Shown here: positions 16,231-23,136 of the stretch, piece after piece
Layout of the letters: the number at the start of each line of letters is the position of its first letter
Numbering within the stretch: position 1 is the stretch's first letter
DNA from: an uncultured Acetatifactor sp.
Lineage (GTDB): Bacteria; Bacillota; Clostridia; Lachnospirales; Lachnospiraceae
DNA length: 34,478 nucleotides
NCBI GenBank assembly: GCA_947595925.1
Contig: CANQEV010000036.1
Coordinates: forward strand, 1-34,478
Direction: 5' to 3'
Notes under the pieces: generated by a model
Seen by the model: the letters and a program-made list of their open reading frames with translations, nothing else
The model's database searches: none
What the model was told of the DNA's origin: nothing
Position numbers and translations under genes: made by a program

Positions 16231-16260
16231 GTGACATTTGATCGGATACCGTCATAATAT
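16231..16260 (+). promoter_or_regulatory. Promoter of the two-gene secreted/surface module
   Basis: -35 GTGACA (16231-16236), 18-base spacer, -10 TAATAT (16255-16260). The leader to the first start codon at 16394 would be about 125 bases. Confidence 0.6.
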
Positions 16261-16393
16261 GGTAAAAAGACGGCAGCGACGGGGGTTCCATTCGTTTCGG
16301 CAGGGCCGAGGGACGATGCGGCAGAAGCGCCAAGCTGAAAGGGAAGCTGGCAGTGAGAGAAGCGGTTGCCGGGAGCGGCTGTGGGGGGAGAAG

Positions 16394-16927
16394 ATGGATA
16401 AAAAACAAAAAAGGGAGACTTTGATCATTCTATTGCTGGGGATCGTGATCTGCCTTCTGCTGATACGGTGGCAGGGCTGCGGCGAAAACAGGGAGAAGAA
16501 TCCGGCTTTCCAAGAGAATATCGGCGGCGGAGTGGAACTGGCGGTGGATCCCGGCGCAGAGTCAGAGAGCGTATCGCCCGGCAGCGTCCTGGAAAAAGGC
16601 GTAGTGATAGCGGGCCGGGGATCCCTGACGTTTCCCGCGGGCAAAAGGGAAGTGCCGGTTGACTTTTACAACCCGGAGGACAACGCGGAAACGTATTATC
16701 TCACCTTTGAACTCAGGCTCCTTGTCGGAGAGGAGTACGAGACGCTATATACGTCGGGGCTTGTGGAACCGGGGAAACACCTTTACCGGATCACGCTCTC
16801 CCGGGAACTGGAGCCGGGTGACTACGAGGCGGTGATCCACGTTCAGCCGTATCGAATGGATGAAGAGAGGAAGCCTACCAATAACGCGGATATGAGAATC
16901 CGATTGTATGTCGTTTCGGAGGAATGA
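16394..16927 (+). CDS. Membrane-anchored beta-rich surface protein of unknown function
   Basis: 177 residues from ATG 16394, chosen for its GGGGGGAG ribosome binding site; the frame is open further upstream but the extension is Arg-rich and unlike protein. After a positive start (DKKQKRE) one helix (about residues 9-24, LIILLLGIVICLLLI) acts as a signal anchor; no convincing lipobox is present. The outside part, from about residue 65, is an Ig-like beta sandwich: GSLTFPAGKREVPVDFYNPEDN, then YYLTFELRLL, EPGKHLYRITLSRELEPGDYEAVIHV and a final MRIRLYVV strand. The alternation and the carboxylate-free core are like carrier or chaperone domains of surface proteins, which is a structural guess. 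It is followed by the secreted partner after 37 bases and shares its promoter. Confidence 0.7.
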   Translation: MDKKQKRETLIILLLGIVICLLLIRWQGCGENREKNPAFQENIGGGVELAVDPGAESESVSPGSVLEKGVVIAGRGSLTFPAGKREVPVDFYNPEDNAETYYLTFELRLLVGEEYETLYTSGLVEPGKHLYRITLSRELEPGDYEAVIHVQPYRMDEERKPTNNADMRIRLYVVSEE

Positions 16928-16964
16928 AAAGGACTGTAGGGCTTTTGTGAAGGGAGGAACAGAG

Positions 16965-17462
16965 ATGAAAAAGTTATCCATGTGTTTGTGGGCATTAGCG
17001 CTGACGCTGGCGCTTGGCGTTTCGGTGGTTTCACTTGCGGAAGGAGAGATCATAACCCAGGATTCTTCGCAGAACAGCGGGAACATCACCGTTGGTTATA
17101 GCGTCGGGGTAAACTATACGCTGACGATTCCCGCCAGCGTGACGTTTTCGGATTCTGAAAAGGAAATCCAGAGATCTCTGCAGGTAAGCGACGTCATACT
17201 AAACGAAGGGAGCAGCATTGTCGTAAATCTCTCCAGCCTCAACAATTTTAAGATGACGTACCGGGGCGGGGAAATCGGATACTCTCTTCTGGTCAACGCC
17301 ACTGCCGCGCCTGCGGCAAACGATTTTACCATACTGACCGTCAAGGCCGGAGAGCCCAGCGGCTGGGTGCTTCTGGATTTTTTGACGAATCTGGATAAGA
17401 ACAACGTGGTCTATACGGGAAACTACACCGATACGCTCACTTTTACCGTGTCGGTCAAATGA
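16965..17462 (+). CDS. Secreted beta-sandwich protein of unknown function
   Basis: 165 residues from ATG 16965 with GGGAGGAACAG upstream. A signal peptide (about 1-26, ending VVSLAEG) is followed by a mature protein made almost wholly of beta strands: NITVGYSVGVNYTLTIPASVTF, LNEGSSIVVNLSSLNNF, MTYRGGEIGYSLLVN and a C-terminal NYTDTLTFTVSVK. There is no LPxTG motif, no membrane segment after the signal and no cysteine in the mature part. Proteins ending in YTGNYTDTLTFTVxV are common at the surface of gut Clostridia and resemble pilin-like or adhesin-like modules. The exact role is unknown. It forms a pair with the anchored protein upstream and is closed by a terminator. Confidence 0.72.
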   Translation: MKKLSMCLWALALTLALGVSVVSLAEGEIITQDSSQNSGNITVGYSVGVNYTLTIPASVTFSDSEKEIQRSLQVSDVILNEGSSIVVNLSSLNNFKMTYRGGEIGYSLLVNATAAPAANDFTILTVKAGEPSGWVLLDFLTNLDKNNVVYTGNYTDTLTFTVSVK

Positions 17463-17475
17463 GTATATCAGAAAA

Positions 17476-17504
17476 ACGGCCGGAGGGAATTCCGGCTGTT
17501 TTTT
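17476..17504 (+). terminator. Rho-independent terminator of the secreted module
   Basis: Stem ACGGCCGGA / TCCGGCTGT with one G-U pair, loop of six, followed by TTTTT. Confidence 0.85.
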
Positions 17505-17629
17505 GTTGTTGCATATTGCGGCCGTTTATCTTAAAATAAGCTACATAGGAGAGGGTGACCGGGGAAGCCTTAGAACACGGACGACAGGCTGCTGTTCGGA
17601 CGGTCATTCTGCCGGAGGAGGAAGGAGAT

Positions 17630-17869
17630 ATGAGCAAAGTTGAGATCGGTATCGTCGCCGTCATAGTATTTGTGGTCACCGGAGTCTTGGCCTATGTGAT
17701 CGAGTCTGTTGTTTACCGGCGCAGGGGGACCATCGGACGATATGAAAGCCTGTTGGAATTTTACAAAAAGATCGATCAGAAGCAGGGGAATATTGCCGCG
17801 GCGGTGTGGGCGCTGATCTGGATCGCGCTTATGATCCTGGCGGCGGTGATCATCTATCTGCTTGGATAA
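17630..17869 (+). CDS. Small two-helix membrane protein of unknown function
   Basis: 79 residues from ATG 17630, which follows a near-ideal ribosome binding site GGAGGAAGGAG. Helices at about 6-28 (GIVAVIVFVVTGVLAYVIESVV) and 56-78 (AAAVWALIWIALMILAAVIIYLL) flank a positively charged loop (RRRGTIGRYESLLEFYKKIDQK). Both ends are likely outside or the loop inside by the positive-inside rule. No recognised family. A weak promoter (TTGCAT-17-TAAAAT, 17509-17537) lies upstream, and ppa follows after 99 bases. Confidence 0.65.
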   Translation: MSKVEIGIVAVIVFVVTGVLAYVIESVVYRRRGTIGRYESLLEFYKKIDQKQGNIAAAVWALIWIALMILAAVIIYLLG

Positions 17870-17937
17870 AAAGGATTGTGCGGCGGAGGATTTTGCGTTA
17901 AAATCTAGGGGAAAAATACATAATCTGAGAAGAAAAG

Positions 17938-17953
17938 GCCGCCTGGGGGCGGC
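17938..17953 (+). promoter_or_regulatory. GC-rich hairpin next to the ppa ribosome binding site
   Basis: GCCGCC-TGGG-GGCGGC, a perfect 6-bp GC stem with a four-base loop, ends about seven bases before the AGAGGAG ribosome binding site of ppa. It has no T tract on this strand. It may stabilise the transcript or tune translation; this is inference. Confidence 0.4.
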
Positions 17954-17968
17954 GGAAAAGAGGAGAAT

Positions 17969-18520
17969 ATGAAAGAATTAAACGGAAGCATCTGGCACAG
18001 CATCAGTACGCAGCGGGTGACGCCCACGGATTTTATCTGCGTGATCGAGATCTCCAAGGGCAGCAAGAACAAGTACGAGATGGACAAGGAGACGGGACTG
18101 TTGATCCTGGACCGCATTTTACATACCTCCACCCACTACCCCGCAAACTATGGCTTTATTCCCCGGACTTACGGGGACGACGGGGATCCGCTGGACGTGC
18201 TGCTCCTGTGCTCGGAACCGGTGCAGCCCATGACCCTGGTGAGGGCATATCCCATCGGCGTGATCTCCATGCTGGACAACGGCAAGAACGACGAGAAGAT
18301 CATAGCGGTGCCTTTTAACGATCCCAATTATAACGTCTATAAGGACATCTCCGAGCTGCCGCCCCACGTGGTGGAAGAGATGGAGCATTTCTTTACTGTA
18401 TATAAGAGCCTGGAGAACAAGACCACGGCGGTGAAAGAGAAGGGCAACCGGGAGGAGGCCATTGAGGTCATCAAGAACTGCCTGGACAATTACATCAATA
18501 CCTTTATCAAGAGCTGGTAA
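17969..18520 (+). CDS. ppa: Inorganic pyrophosphatase (family I)
   Basis: 183 residues, the usual length. It hydrolyses PPi to phosphate in the cytoplasm, pulling nucleotide-forming reactions forward. Family I motifs are plain: KNKYEMDKETGLLILDRIL, YPANYGFIPRTYGDDGDPLDVL with the DxDPxD metal-binding set, then IIAVPFNDPNY and the tail TVYKSLENK. The regulatory CBS insertion of family II enzymes is absent. RBS is AGAGGAG. It sits just upstream of pyrE, whose reaction releases PPi, though pyrE has its own promoter, so co-transcription is uncertain. Confidence 0.95.
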   Translation: MKELNGSIWHSISTQRVTPTDFICVIEISKGSKNKYEMDKETGLLILDRILHTSTHYPANYGFIPRTYGDDGDPLDVLLLCSEPVQPMTLVRAYPIGVISMLDNGKNDEKIIAVPFNDPNYNVYKDISELPPHVVEEMEHFFTVYKSLENKTTAVKEKGNREEAIEVIKNCLDNYINTFIKSW

Positions 18521-18560
18521 GGGCAGAGTTGTCCCGGGGATGCCTGTTTTGAGGCAGCAG

Positions 18561-18608
18561 CGTCAAAGAAGGGTGTTTCGGGCGTCAAAGAAAAGGGCGT
18601 TTTTGGGG
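18561..18608. repeat. Two direct repeats of about 22 bases upstream of the pyrE promoter
   Basis: CGTCAAAGAAGGGTGTTT begins at 18561 and a near-copy CGTCAAAGAAAAGGGCGTTT at 18583. The spacing is 22 bases, about two helical turns, and the second copy ends three bases before the -35 box. This is typical geometry for tandem binding of a regulator, but no regulator is known to me. Confidence 0.45.
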
Positions 18609-18610
18609 AA

Positions 18611-18639
18611 TTGAAAAGAGGCGCTTCTTGTGATATAGT
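18611..18639 (+). promoter_or_regulatory. Sigma-70 promoter of pyrE
   Basis: -35 TTGAAA (18611-18616), a 17-base spacer, -10 TATAGT (18634-18639). A leader of about 60 bases carries the hairpin GCCGTTTCC/GGAAACGGC at 18654-18684, which ends seven bases before the ribosome binding site CGGGAG. The hairpin has no T tract, and no PyrR-type attenuator with an antiterminator was seen. Confidence 0.75.
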
Positions 18640-18705
18640 AATAGAGAGAATAAGCCGTTTCCGGCCCTGGGGTCTGGAAACGGCGGGAAACGGGAGATGG
18701 ATGGG

Positions 18706-19392
18706 ATGGAGCAGTATAAGAAAGAGTTCATCGAGTTCATGGTGGACTGCCAGGTACTCAAATTTGGCGATTTTACATTGAAGAGCGGAAGAAAGTCCCC
18801 CTTCTTTATGAATGCGGGCGGTTATGTGACCGGCTCCCAGCTGCGGAAACTGGGGGAGTTCTATGCGAGGGCGATCCACGATAAGTATGGGGACGACTTC
18901 GACGTGCTGTTCGGACCGGCCTACAAGGGGATCCCGATCAGCGTGGTGACGGCGGTGGCGTTCAGCAGCCTGTACGGAAAGGAGATCCGTTACTGTTCCG
19001 ACCGCAAGGAGGAGAAGGACCACGGCGCGGACAAGGGGGGATTTTTGGGAAGCAAACTGAAGGATGGTGACAGGGTCGTGATGATAGAGGACGTCACCAC
19101 TGCCGGTACCTCCATGGAGGAGACGGTTCCAAAGGTGAAGGGGGCGGCGGACGTGAAGATCGTCGGCCTTATGGTTTCCCTAAACCGCATGGAGGTCGGC
19201 CTGGGCGGCGAGAAGAGCGCCCTGGAGGAGATCCGGGAGAAATACGGTTTTGAGACAAACGCCATCGTGAATATGGACGAGGTGACGGAATACCTGTATA
19301 ATAAGCCTTACAAGGGAGTAGTATATATAGACGACGCGGTGAAGAACGCCCTGGACGCGTACTACGCCCAGTATGGATGCAGAAAAGCGTGA
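18706..19392 (+). CDS. pyrE: Orotate phosphoribosyltransferase
   Basis: 228 residues from ATG 18706. The alternative in-frame ATG at 18697 is only one base from CGGGAG, while 18706 has the correct nine-base spacing, and MEQYKKEFIEFM is the usual family beginning. It joins PRPP and orotate to make OMP, releasing PPi. LKSGRKSPFFMNAG lies at the start of the PRTase fold, VLFGPAYKGIP binds orotate, RKEEKDHG is the mobile catalytic loop and VVMIEDVTTAGTS is the PRPP-binding motif. The product feeds PyrF (6535), which lies 12 kb away. Confidence 0.96.
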   Translation: MEQYKKEFIEFMVDCQVLKFGDFTLKSGRKSPFFMNAGGYVTGSQLRKLGEFYARAIHDKYGDDFDVLFGPAYKGIPISVVTAVAFSSLYGKEIRYCSDRKEEKDHGADKGGFLGSKLKDGDRVVMIEDVTTAGTSMEETVPKVKGAADVKIVGLMVSLNRMEVGLGGEKSALEEIREKYGFETNAIVNMDEVTEYLYNKPYKGVVYIDDAVKNALDAYYAQYGCRKA

Positions 19393-19462
19393 GACTTTGC
19401 GGCCGGGAAGCGGTTGCTTGGACCGGCTGATGGATGTGAAGGAAAAGCGGGAGGAATGATTG

Positions 19463-19615
19463 ATGGAAGAAAAGGTTTATAAGACCATGGGCGGAGCGGG
19501 GGCTCTGAACATTGTGATCGGGGTTGTGGCCCTGGTGGTAGGCGTGGCGGCGGGAACGCTGCTGATCATCAGCGGTTCCAAGCTGATCGCCCACAGATCA
19601 AAGCTTATGTTCTGA
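19463..19615 (+). CDS. 50-residue single-helix membrane protein
   Basis: A short gene preceded by GGGAGGA about seven bases before ATG 19463. The product starts EEKVYKTMGGAGALN, then a long hydrophobic helix (LNIVIGVVALVVGVAAGTLLIISGSKLI) and a basic end AHRSKLMF. It stands 70 bases after pyrE and is followed by a hairpin. Coding is inferred from the ribosome binding site, the single clean helix with flanking charges, and the position; no family recognised. Confidence 0.6.
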   Translation: MEEKVYKTMGGAGALNIVIGVVALVVGVAAGTLLIISGSKLIAHRSKLMF

Positions 19616-19628
19616 CAAAAAAGATGAC

Positions 19629-19666
19629 GCAGGGCATTTCCGGATATAAGGAAGGGGATGCCCTGC
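19629..19666 (+). terminator. Strong hairpin after the 50-residue protein gene, probable terminator
   Basis: GCAGGGCAT (19629-19637) pairs perfectly with ATGCCCTGC (19658-19666), with inner TTCC/GGAA pairs. A T run follows only after several bases on this strand, while the reverse direction has TTTTTT close by, so strength and direction are uncertain. Confidence 0.55.
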
Positions 19667-19697
19667 AAAGCTGTTTTGGGCCGGAAAGGGTGGAAAA

Positions 19698-20009
19698 TTG
19701 AGAAGAAATTACAAATTCACAAACAAAAAACATCCCCGGAAGGCGATCATCTCCACGATACTGGGAACGGTGAGCTTTATGTCCATGGCGGCGGTAATCT
19801 ATCTCTCCTTTCTGGCGAACGGGGGGACGAGGCCGGGTTACGGTCTCACCGGCCTTCTTGCGGTGTGCTTTTCCCTGACAGGGACGATCTTCGGACTGTT
19901 CTCTCTTCGGGAGAAGGACGCCTTTCATGTGTTTTGCTGGATCGGGACGATTCTGAATCTGCTGGTCCTGGTGGGAACGGGGTATCTGTTTTCGCTGGGC
20001 GCCGGCTGA
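19698..20009 (+). CDS. Small three-helix membrane protein (DUF6142-like)
   Basis: 103 residues starting from TTG 19698, with AAAGGGTGG just upstream. A basic N-terminus RRNYKFTNKKHPRKAI is followed by three membrane helices: about 17-40 (ISTILGTVSFMSMAAVIYLSFL), 49-68 (LTGLLAVCFSLTGTIFGLF) and 79-100 (WIGTILNLLVLVGTGYLFSL). The pattern with the KFTNKKHPRKAI head resembles the uncharacterised DUF6142 family of Lachnospiraceae, named from memory. It ends 15 bases before the start of the M29-type peptidase gene and is probably in one transcript with it. Confidence 0.72.
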   Translation: MRRNYKFTNKKHPRKAIISTILGTVSFMSMAAVIYLSFLANGGTRPGYGLTGLLAVCFSLTGTIFGLFSLREKDAFHVFCWIGTILNLLVLVGTGYLFSLGAG

Positions 20010-20024
20010 CGGGGAGCGGGAACT

Positions 20025-22178
20025 TTGTCTGGGAAAGAATATGCCGCGTTTCAGGCGGCGGAACGGAGAAGGATCGGAATGGAAATGGAACAGGAACAGG
20101 ATATCCTGGGAGAGCGTCTGGAGCTGGCGGTGGGCCGGATCGGAGAGATCGCGGCGGGAACCGGGCTCCCGGGTGGTTTTGACCTATATTTTCAAAAAAT
20201 GGCGGAGTTTCTGGTATTGGCGGAGGAAAACCGCAGATTTATAGAAGCGGGCGGACTGCGGACGGCGTCCCTGGAAGAACTGGCGGAGCGCAATCACGCC
20301 CTGTACCGGGATATCCTGCCGGAAAATTACGGGACGAGCTTCGGAAACCCGGAGTACGCCGTGAAAATGCTGGGGGAGGATATGGGGAGATGCCTGTCCT
20401 TTCTGCACCGGGAGCTTTTGAGCACGGCCGCCTTCTGTTATGGGGGAAAGCAAGAGGAAGTTGTGATCCGGATGGAGTTGTTTCTGGAAATATACGCGGC
20501 TTTCGAGGGAGAACAGGCAGAGAGCGGAACCCTTCCCGCTGCGGAGAGCATCCGGCAGATTCTCTATTGGTTTGTCAGCGACTATGCGGATATGGCGGCT
20601 CTGGAGACGGTGGGGCAGATGACCTGTCCGGGAAGAGGGCGTTCCTGCGGGATCCTGCAGGAAGCGGATCTTGAGGATCTGCGGTATCTTTACGCCTACG
20701 GGGAATACGTCGGGGAGAATGAGCTGGAGACGGCCGCTTTCTTAAACAGTCTGCCGGAGGAGACCATAGATACCATGGCGGACACCTACACGGAAGGCTA
20801 TCGGATCGGCTTTGAGGTGACGGGAAAAGACCTGAGCAAAAAGAAGACCGTTGAGCTGATCTACCCCATCGGATTCGAGCGCATGATGAGGAAGGCGGCG
20901 GGAAATTTCCAGAAAATGGGGCTGGATGTGGTGAGCCGGGACCCTTCTGTCAGTATCCTTTATGGGGCCGGAAGCTACGCGTCGTCCTCTCCCAACAGGC
21001 AGTACGGCTTCGACCATAAGGACGACGTCGCCCTGTTCTTTGACAAGGCCCTGGCGGGACGGCGCATAGAAGTGTTCCAGACCGCTTTGGAGACATACCG
21101 AAAGGAGGCCCTGGGCTACGCGGGCCCGGCGGTGGTGGAGAGCTTCGGGGAGAAAGATTTTGAACCGGTGAACAAGCCCCAGGCGGTGCGCATGACGGAG
21201 GAACAGAACGAGCGGTGGGTGGAGTACCGTATGCAGAGGCGCCAGGTTCAGGAGAGGTACATTCTGGAGGAAGAGAGAAGTTTTACGATCATCGCCTTTC
21301 CTGTCCCGGAAATCCGGGAGGCCCTTCCAGATCCCTCCAAAGAGACTTACGCCGCGTTCTTTCGCGATATCATCCGGATCAACACCCTGGATTACCGGCT
21401 GTACCGGGATATCCAGGCGAAGATCATCGAGGCGCTGAACCGGGCGGATCACTGCGAGATCCGGGGCATGAACGGGAACCGCACGGATCTGAGGGTCAAT
21501 CTGTATAAGAGGAAGGACCCGGAGCGGGAGACGATCTTTGAAAACTGCGTGGCGGACGTGAATATCCCGGTGGGAGAAGTGTTCACTTCGCCGGTATTGC
21601 AGGGGACCAGGGGCAGACTCCATGTGAGCCGGGTGTTCCTGGACGGCCTGGAGTACAAGGATCTGGAGATTCTCTTTGAGGACGGCCGTATCGCGGATTA
21701 CACCTGTGCCAATTTTAATACGGAAAAAGAAAATCGGGATTTTGTGCGGGAAAACGTGCTCTTTCGGCATAAGACCCTTCCCATGGGAGAGTTTGCCATC
21801 GGGACCAATACCAGCGCCTATGTGACCGCGAGAAAGTACGGCGTGCAGGGGAAACTCCCCATCCTGATCGCGGAGAAGACGGGGCCGCACTTTGCGGTGG
21901 GCGATACCTGTTACAGCCATACCGAGGAGACGCGGGTCTATAACCCGGACGGCAGGGAGATCGTGGCGAAAGACAACGAGATCTCGCTTCTTAGGAAGAC
22001 CGATCCCTCCAAGGCATACTTTAACTGCCACACGGACGTCACCATCCCTTACGACGAACTGGGAGAACTGACGGCCGTCACCGCGGAGGGAGAGAGGACG
22101 CCCATCATTCGAAACGGCAGGTTTGTCCTGGAAGGAACCCAGGAGCTGAACCGCCCGCTGGACGAGCAGGAGAAATAA
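20025..22178 (+). CDS. M29-type metallo-aminopeptidase with a long N-terminal extension
   Basis: 717 residues from TTG 20025 (RBS GGGGAG); ATG 20079 with GGAGAAGG upstream is an alternative start, removing 18 residues. The C-terminal part, about residue 280 onward, carries all five expected ligands of the AmpS/AmpT/PepS aminopeptidase family: NIPVGEVF (Glu518), MGEFAIGTN (Glu589), GPHFAVGD (His622) and CHTD (His669, Asp671). So an active two-metal aminopeptidase is likely. Classic family members have about 410 residues; here roughly 270 extra residues precede the core, helical and Glu-rich, with no signal peptide, so the protein is probably cytoplasmic. The role of the extension is unknown. 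The gene follows the DUF6142-like protein by 15 bases. Confidence 0.85.
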   Translation: MSGKEYAAFQAAERRRIGMEMEQEQDILGERLELAVGRIGEIAAGTGLPGGFDLYFQKMAEFLVLAEENRRFIEAGGLRTASLEELAERNHALYRDILPENYGTSFGNPEYAVKMLGEDMGRCLSFLHRELLSTAAFCYGGKQEEVVIRMELFLEIYAAFEGEQAESGTLPAAESIRQILYWFVSDYADMAALETVGQMTCPGRGRSCGILQEADLEDLRYLYAYGEYVGENELETAAFLNSLPEETIDTMADTYTEGYRIGFEVTGKDLSKKKTVELIYPIGFERMMRKAAGNFQKMGLDVVSRDPSVSILYGAGSYASSSPNRQYGFDHKDDVALFFDKALAGRRIEVFQTALETYRKEALGYAGPAVVESFGEKDFEPVNKPQAVRMTEEQNERWVEYRMQRRQVQERYILEEERSFTIIAFPVPEIREALPDPSKETYAAFFRDIIRINTLDYRLYRDIQAKIIEALNRADHCEIRGMNGNRTDLRVNLYKRKDPERETIFENCVADVNIPVGEVFTSPVLQGTRGRLHVSRVFLDGLEYKDLEILFEDGRIADYTCANFNTEKENRDFVRENVLFRHKTLPMGEFAIGTNTSAYVTARKYGVQGKLPILIAEKTGPHFAVGDTCYSHTEETRVYNPDGREIVAKDNEISLLRKTDPSKAYFNCHTDVTIPYDELGELTAVTAEGERTPIIRNGRFVLEGTQELNRPLDEQEK

Positions 22179-22313
22179 GCCGGGGGCATTTTTTCAGGGG
22201 CGGCAATAGGCGTTCGAGAAGTTGCGGGACGGTTGAAGGGCGCTATGGCAGGAAAGGCGGGACAAATCCCGGAAAGCCCGTCGGAGCGGATTGACATATG
22301 ACGCGGGCTTAAA

Positions 22314-22331
22314 TTGTTACGAATGTAACAA
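22314..22331. promoter_or_regulatory. Candidate Rex-type redox operator upstream of purE
   Basis: TTGTTACGAATGTAACAA is an inverted repeat with perfect 7-base arms and a four-base centre. It matches the TTGTTA-N6-TAACAA core of Rex sites (consensus TTGTTAANNNNTTAACAA) except at the two inner arm positions. It lies 20 bases upstream of the best purE promoter. A TTGACA at 22291 lacks a good -10. Confidence 0.5.
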
Positions 22332-22350
22332 AGATTTAAGAAAATAGAAC

Positions 22351-22379
22351 TTGCATACAGTCGGCATTTCTAGTAAACT
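22351..22379 (+). promoter_or_regulatory. Promoter of the purE operon
   Basis: -35 TTGCAT (22351-22356), 17-base spacer, -10 TAAACT (22374-22379), overlapped by the repeat CTAGTAAACTAGTAACTAG (22370-22388). Leader of about 100 bases carries a small hairpin ACCCG-GAAC-CGGGT at about 22436-22450. The guanine-riboswitch core was looked for and not found. The rest of the 310-base gap after the peptidase gene shows nothing else. Confidence 0.5.
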
Positions 22380-22488
22380 AGTAACTAGATGTTGTGGATA
22401 GAATGTGACGGAGATGGCTTATATAGCATAATTTCACCCGGAACCGGGTATTCGGCGCTGCGGTGGGAAAAAGGAGAGGACGGGAGAT

Positions 22489-23013
22489 ATGGCGGAGAAT
22501 AATAAGGCGAAAGTAGGCATTGTGATGGGAAGCGATTCCGATATGCCGGTCATGGCGAAGGCGGCGGATATTCTGGAGGAGCTTGGCGTTCCCTATGAGA
22601 TGACCATCATCAGCGCTCACAGGGAGCCGGACGTGTTTTTTGAATATGCGAAGAGCGCGGAGGAAAAGGGCTTTAAGGTGATCATCGCCGGCGCGGGGAT
22701 GGCGGCCCATCTTCCCGGCATGTGCGCGGCGATCTTTCCCATGCCGGTGATCGGGATCCCCATGCACACCACGTCCCTTGGAGGCAGGGATTCCCTGTAC
22801 TCCATCGTGCAGATGCCTTCCGGCATACCGGTGGCCACCGTCGCCATAAACGGCGGCGCAAACGCGGGACTTCTTGCGGCGAAGATCCTTGCCACTTCCG
22901 ATGAAGAACTTTTGGGGAGATTAAAGGCATACAGCCGGAAGCTGAAGGAGCAGGTGGAGGCGAAGGACGCCCGGCTCCAGGAAGTGGGCTATAAAAAGTA
23001 TATGGAAAAGTAA
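22489..23013 (+). CDS. purE: N5-carboxyaminoimidazole ribonucleotide mutase
   Basis: 174 residues, standard size for class I PurE. It moves the carboxyl group of N5-CAIR to make CAIR in purine synthesis. The P-loop-like GIVMGSDSDMP is at residue 10, TIISAHREPD contains the catalytic His, and IIAGAGMAAHLPGM and GGRDSLYSIVQMPSGIPVATV follow, all canonical. A companion purK is not in the window. It heads a four-gene pur cluster that runs to 26080. Start ATG 22489 has a GGGAG-type ribosome binding site. Confidence 0.96.
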   Translation: MAENNKAKVGIVMGSDSDMPVMAKAADILEELGVPYEMTIISAHREPDVFFEYAKSAEEKGFKVIIAGAGMAAHLPGMCAAIFPMPVIGIPMHTTSLGGRDSLYSIVQMPSGIPVATVAINGGANAGLLAAKILATSDEELLGRLKAYSRKLKEQVEAKDARLQEVGYKKYMEK

Positions 23014-23033
23014 GGGGCGCGGAGCGCTGAGAT

Positions 23034-23078
23034 AAGAAACCTGGGATCAAGAAACTTGGGACCAAGAACCCCGGAAAA
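23034..23078. repeat. Three short tandem repeats between purE and purM
   Basis: AAGAAACCTGGGATC (23034), AAGAAACTTGGGACC (23049) and a degraded copy AAGAACCCCGGAAAA (23064) lie at a 15-base spacing in the gap between purE and purM. Function unknown. Confidence 0.6.
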
Positions 23079-23136
23079 AGATTTGAAGATGCAAGAAACA
23101 AAAAACAGTAAAAAAGCATGGAACGAGGAGAAAAAG

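Noticed and set aside
17509..17537. Promoter TTGCAT-17-TAAAAT before the 79-residue protein
   Set aside because: The -35 matches only at three of six positions; mentioned in the gene entry but not called.
18640..18705. PyrR-type attenuator before pyrE
   Set aside because: No T tract after the hairpin and no competing antiterminator stem.
22380..22488. Guanine or other purine riboswitch before purE
   Set aside because: The conserved core sequence and paired loops are absent; only a small hairpin is present.
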